Of a stretch of 8,749 nt of DNA, positions 6,981 to 8,749 are shown in pieces. Positions within the stretch are counted from its first letter, which is position 1, and every line of letters begins with the position of its first letter. A program made the translations under genes and the position numbers. This DNA comes from an uncultured Veillonella sp. (GTDB lineage: Bacteria; Bacillota; Negativicutes; Veillonellales; Veillonellaceae), in the NCBI GenBank assembly GCA_937930265.1, contig CALGLI010000326.1:1-8749 (forward strand). Direction: 5' to 3'. Under the pieces are notes generated by a model, which ran no database searches, had not been told where the DNA came from, and worked only from the letters and a program-made list of their open reading frames with translations.

Positions 6981-7005
6981 ACAAGGATGAATAGTTTGTT
7001 ATAAT
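6978..7005 (+). promoter_or_regulatory. Candidate promoter of the hydrogenase gene
   Basis: A perfect TATAAT is at 7000-7005, with a partial -35 match (TCCACA, 6978-6983) 16 nt upstream. A start near 7012 would give a leader of about 54 nt. The terminator at 6754-6783 and this promoter make the hydrogenase a separate transcription unit. The rest of 6784-6951 is very AT-rich and holds no gene; it has three ATGTGT copies (6868, 6901, 6918). Confidence 0.6.
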
Positions 7006-7052
7006 ATGACGGAAAGTTAATGAATACATAACTAGTATTGTTTACACTATGT

Positions 7053-7058
7053 GAGGTG
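7053..7058 (+). promoter_or_regulatory. Ribosome binding site fixing the hydrogenase start
   Basis: GAGGTG at 7053-7058 is 7 nt before the ATG at 7066. The in-frame GTG at 7051 overlaps this site and is therefore an unlikely start. Confidence 0.75.
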
Positions 7059-7065
7059 CATAATA

Positions 7066-8508
7066 ATGAGTTTCGAAAGTCGATTCCAACATCTTGATCG
7101 CCGTGCCCCTATCGCTGAGGATAATGTGGCGATTATTCATGATTTAGAAAAATGTAAGAACTGTACTCTTTGTCGTAAAGCATGTGCTGATACTATGAGT
7201 GTGCTTGATTACTATGATTTGGAAGCAACTGGAGATAATCCTATTTGTATCCAATGTGGTCAATGTGCGGTGATTTGCCCATTTGGTGCAATGTACGAAC
7301 GTACAGAGTTAGATAAAGTAAAAGAAGCTATTGCAGATCCAGAGAAAATCGTTGTGATTCAAACAGCACCAGCTGTTCGTGTATCCATCGGTGAAGAATT
7401 TGGATTTGAACCTGGTACATACCAAGAAGGTAAAATGGTAGGTGCTCTTCGTGCGTTAGGTGCTGACTATGTAGTAGATACTAACTTCGGTGCGGACTTA
7501 ACCATCATGGAAGAAGCGAATGAATTAATAGAGCGTAAATTGCATGGCACAGGTCCATTGCCACAATTCACTAGCTGTTGTCCAGCATGGGTAAAATTCT
7601 GCGAGACATTCTTCCCAGAATTTGTACCACATATTTCTTCAGCTCGTAGTTGTATTGCCATGGAATCTGCTATGGTAAAAACATATTTTGCAAAAAATAT
7701 GAATATTGATCCTAAGAAAATTGTATCCGTATCTGTAGCTCCTTGTACTGCTAAAAAAGCAGAAATTCGTCGTCCTGAGCAAAACAATGCAGCCCGTTTT
7801 AGTGGGGAAGACTTGGGTCCAGATACAGATATCTGTATTACTACACGTGAATTTGCACAATGGATTCGCGAAGCGGAATTAGATTTTGCCGCAGTAGAAG
7901 ATTCTGCGTACGATAAATTCATCGGTGCTGCTACTGGTGGTGGAGTTATCTTCGGTAATACTGGTGGCGTTATGGAAGCGGCGATGCGTGCATCCTATAA
8001 ATTCATTACTGGCGATGAACCATCTCCGGCTCCACTTCTTAATTTATCTGATGTACGTGGTATGGATGGAGTGAAAGAAGCAACCGTAGAAATCGGTGGA
8101 CATACTCTGAATGTGGCTGTTTGCCACGGGGGTAAAAATATCCGTGATTTCTTGAATGAATTGAAAGAATCTGGTAAAACATACGATTTCATCGAAATGA
8201 TGGCATGCCCAGGTGGATGTATCGGCGGTGGTGGACAACCACGTGCAAAATTACCAGTTGCCAATAAAGTAAAAGGTGAACGTATTGAAGGTCTTTATAA
8301 CTGGGATTCCAATATGAAACTTCGTTCTTCTTATGAAAATCCTGAAATTAAAGATGCATACGCTAATTTCTTAGAAAAACCATTAGGACATATCGCTCAT
8401 GAATTGTTACATACTACCTATGTAGATCGCAGCGGTGACTTAGGATCTCGCAAAGACGTGACTCCTGAAACATGTCCAACATCTCCAAAATTTAAAAAGC
8501 CGGAATAA
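7066..8508 (+). CDS. hydA: Monomeric [FeFe] hydrogenase with two [4Fe-4S] ferredoxin clusters
   Basis: This enzyme reduces protons to H2 (or oxidises H2) with ferredoxin or flavodoxin as partner, probably in the cytoplasm; no signal peptide is visible. The 480-residue product starts with a two-cluster ferredoxin domain (C30, C33, C36, C40 and C61, C64, C67, C71, each CxxCxxCxxxC). The H-cluster domain follows with all three signatures: L1 TSCCPAW (169-175; C171 is the proton-relay position, C172 the ligand), L2 APCTAKKAE with C227, and L3 MACPGGCIGGGGQP with C381 and C385. APAVRVSIGEEFG is the usual conserved segment before L1. The C-terminal helices match the small-subunit-like tail. There is no N-terminal [2Fe-2S] domain, so it belongs to the short M2 type, like the roughly 484-residue Megasphaera elsdenii enzyme. 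It is transcribed alone, and no HydE/F/G maturase is in the window. In a lactate fermenter it would vent electrons from pyruvate oxidation. Confidence 0.97.
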   Translation: MSFESRFQHLDRRAPIAEDNVAIIHDLEKCKNCTLCRKACADTMSVLDYYDLEATGDNPICIQCGQCAVICPFGAMYERTELDKVKEAIADPEKIVVIQTAPAVRVSIGEEFGFEPGTYQEGKMVGALRALGADYVVDTNFGADLTIMEEANELIERKLHGTGPLPQFTSCCPAWVKFCETFFPEFVPHISSARSCIAMESAMVKTYFAKNMNIDPKKIVSVSVAPCTAKKAEIRRPEQNNAARFSGEDLGPDTDICITTREFAQWIREAELDFAAVEDSAYDKFIGAATGGGVIFGNTGGVMEAAMRASYKFITGDEPSPAPLLNLSDVRGMDGVKEATVEIGGHTLNVAVCHGGKNIRDFLNELKESGKTYDFIEMMACPGGCIGGGGQPRAKLPVANKVKGERIEGLYNWDSNMKLRSSYENPEIKDAYANFLEKPLGHIAHELLHTTYVDRSGDLGSRKDVTPETCPTSPKFKKPE

Positions 8509-8514
8509 TTTAGT

Positions 8515-8579
8515 TAGTAACTTCAACTCCGGTAAGTCAGCGAATGTGTAAGTTGGTTTGCTGCTGAACGAAGTTATTA
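8515..8579 (+). other. Folded 3' tail of the hydrogenase transcript
   Basis: TAGTAACTTC (8515-8524) pairs with GAAGTTATTA (8570-8579) with one wobble, closing a 45-nt interior. Inside, CAGCGAA (8538-8544) can pair with TTTGCTG (8557-8563), or CAACT (8524-8528) with AGTTG (8551-8555). No T-run follows; the real terminator is 37 nt further on. It may be an mRNA-stabilising structure or part of a 3'-derived small RNA. Confidence 0.5.
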
Positions 8580-8615
8580 TATAGTCATCTAAGCATGACA
8601 ACATACTGCAAGACG

Positions 8616-8660
8616 AAAAGACTCTTATGGGGATCATCCCATAGGAGTCTTTTCTATTCT
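8616..8660. terminator. Strong, probably bidirectional intrinsic terminator
   Basis: A 16-bp stem (8616-8631 with 8638-8653, one G-T wobble) around the loop GATCAT ends in TCTTTT followed by CTATTCTATT. The A-tract on the left side gives a TTTTCGTCTT run on the minus strand, so it can serve the hydrogenase gene and a convergent minus-strand gene. Confidence 0.9.
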
Positions 8661-8749
8661 ATTCCATCTGGTGGCGGAGTGCTAATTGGCAAAGGGAAGA
8701 GCGGAAAATATACCTTCACAAACGGTATTTCATAATGTTTGTTCAGGCA
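8654..8749 (-). CDS. Possible 3' end of an unidentified convergent gene (5' end outside window)
   Basis: On the minus strand one frame is open from the window edge to a TAG at 8656-8654, encoding 31 residues that end FPLPISTPPPDGIE. The other two minus frames are closed by stops soon after the window edge. The stop codon touches a bidirectional terminator, which is the arrangement expected for two converging genes. I do not recognise the product: the fragment is rich in proline and aromatic residues. The stretch is too short to exclude chance, and a plus-strand frame over the same bases is also open for about 25 codons. Confidence 0.35.
   Translation of the reverse strand, partial: CLNKHYEIPFVKVYFPLFPLPISTPPPDGIE

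Noticed and set aside
7051..7065. Upstream GTG start for the hydrogenase (5 extra residues)
   Set aside because: This GTG overlaps the GAGGTG ribosome binding site that serves the ATG at 7066.
7467..7922. 151-codon minus-strand open frame inside the hydrogenase gene
   Set aside because: It lies opposite the conserved L1 and L2 region of a clear [FeFe] hydrogenase, shows no recognisable motif and is best explained as a shadow of the plus-strand codons.
8440..8637. 65-codon minus-strand open frame across the end of the hydrogenase gene
   Set aside because: It runs through the intrinsic terminator, the folded tail and the hydrogenase 3' end, has no family resemblance and starts within a terminator stem.
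1..8749. tRNA, rRNA, CRISPR array, insertion sequence or phage elements
   Set aside because: I looked for cloverleaf and rRNA-like segments, regularly spaced repeats, transposase motifs and terminal inverted repeats on both strands and saw none.

Overview
The window looks like a chromosomal segment of a strict anaerobe of the class Negativicutes, most likely Veillonella or a close relative. This rests on a methylmalonyl-CoA mutase operon of the propionate-forming (succinate decarboxylation) type next to a compact two-cluster [FeFe] hydrogenase of the kind known from Megasphaera elsdenii, together with moderately AT-rich, well-conserved coding sequence. The genus is inferred from remembered family features, not from a database search.

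Layout, left to right. (1) 2-319: the 3' end of a LysR-type regulator entering from outside the window, closed by an intrinsic terminator (350-383). (2) 384-1078: a long gene-free control region. It holds a candidate promoter (-10 at 578-583), a cobalamin (B12) riboswitch (about 603-788), a candidate antiterminator (783-835), an intrinsic terminator (831-860) and a 218-nt second leader segment with clustered G-tracts. (3) 1079-6749: mutA (small subunit), mutB (large, B12-binding subunit) and meaB (G-protein chaperone of the mutase), all on the + strand, ending in a terminator at 6754-6783. mutA and mutB abut exactly (TAG|ATG). A 25-bp stem-loop lies between mutB and meaB. (4) 6784-7065: an AT-rich promoter region with a perfect 10-bp inverted repeat next to a TATAAT box. 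(5) 7066-8508: a monomeric [FeFe] hydrogenase, then a folded 3' tail and a strong terminator that is probably bidirectional. (6) 8654-8749: an open frame on the minus strand that may be the 3' end of a convergent gene.

How the genes fit together. MutA/MutB with adenosylcobalamin interconvert succinyl-CoA and methylmalonyl-CoA, the rearrangement step of lactate or succinate fermentation to propionate. MeaB gates cofactor loading and protects the mutase. The hydrogenase disposes of electrons from the oxidative branch as H2 through ferredoxin. Placing a B12 riboswitch with a terminator ahead of the B12-dependent enzyme itself is the most thought-provoking feature. Classical B12 riboswitches switch genes off when cofactor is present, which would be paradoxical here, so the sign of regulation needs experimental determination. 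I found no wholly unknown protein system. The unusual content lies in RNA and DNA control elements and in an N-terminal extension of MeaB.
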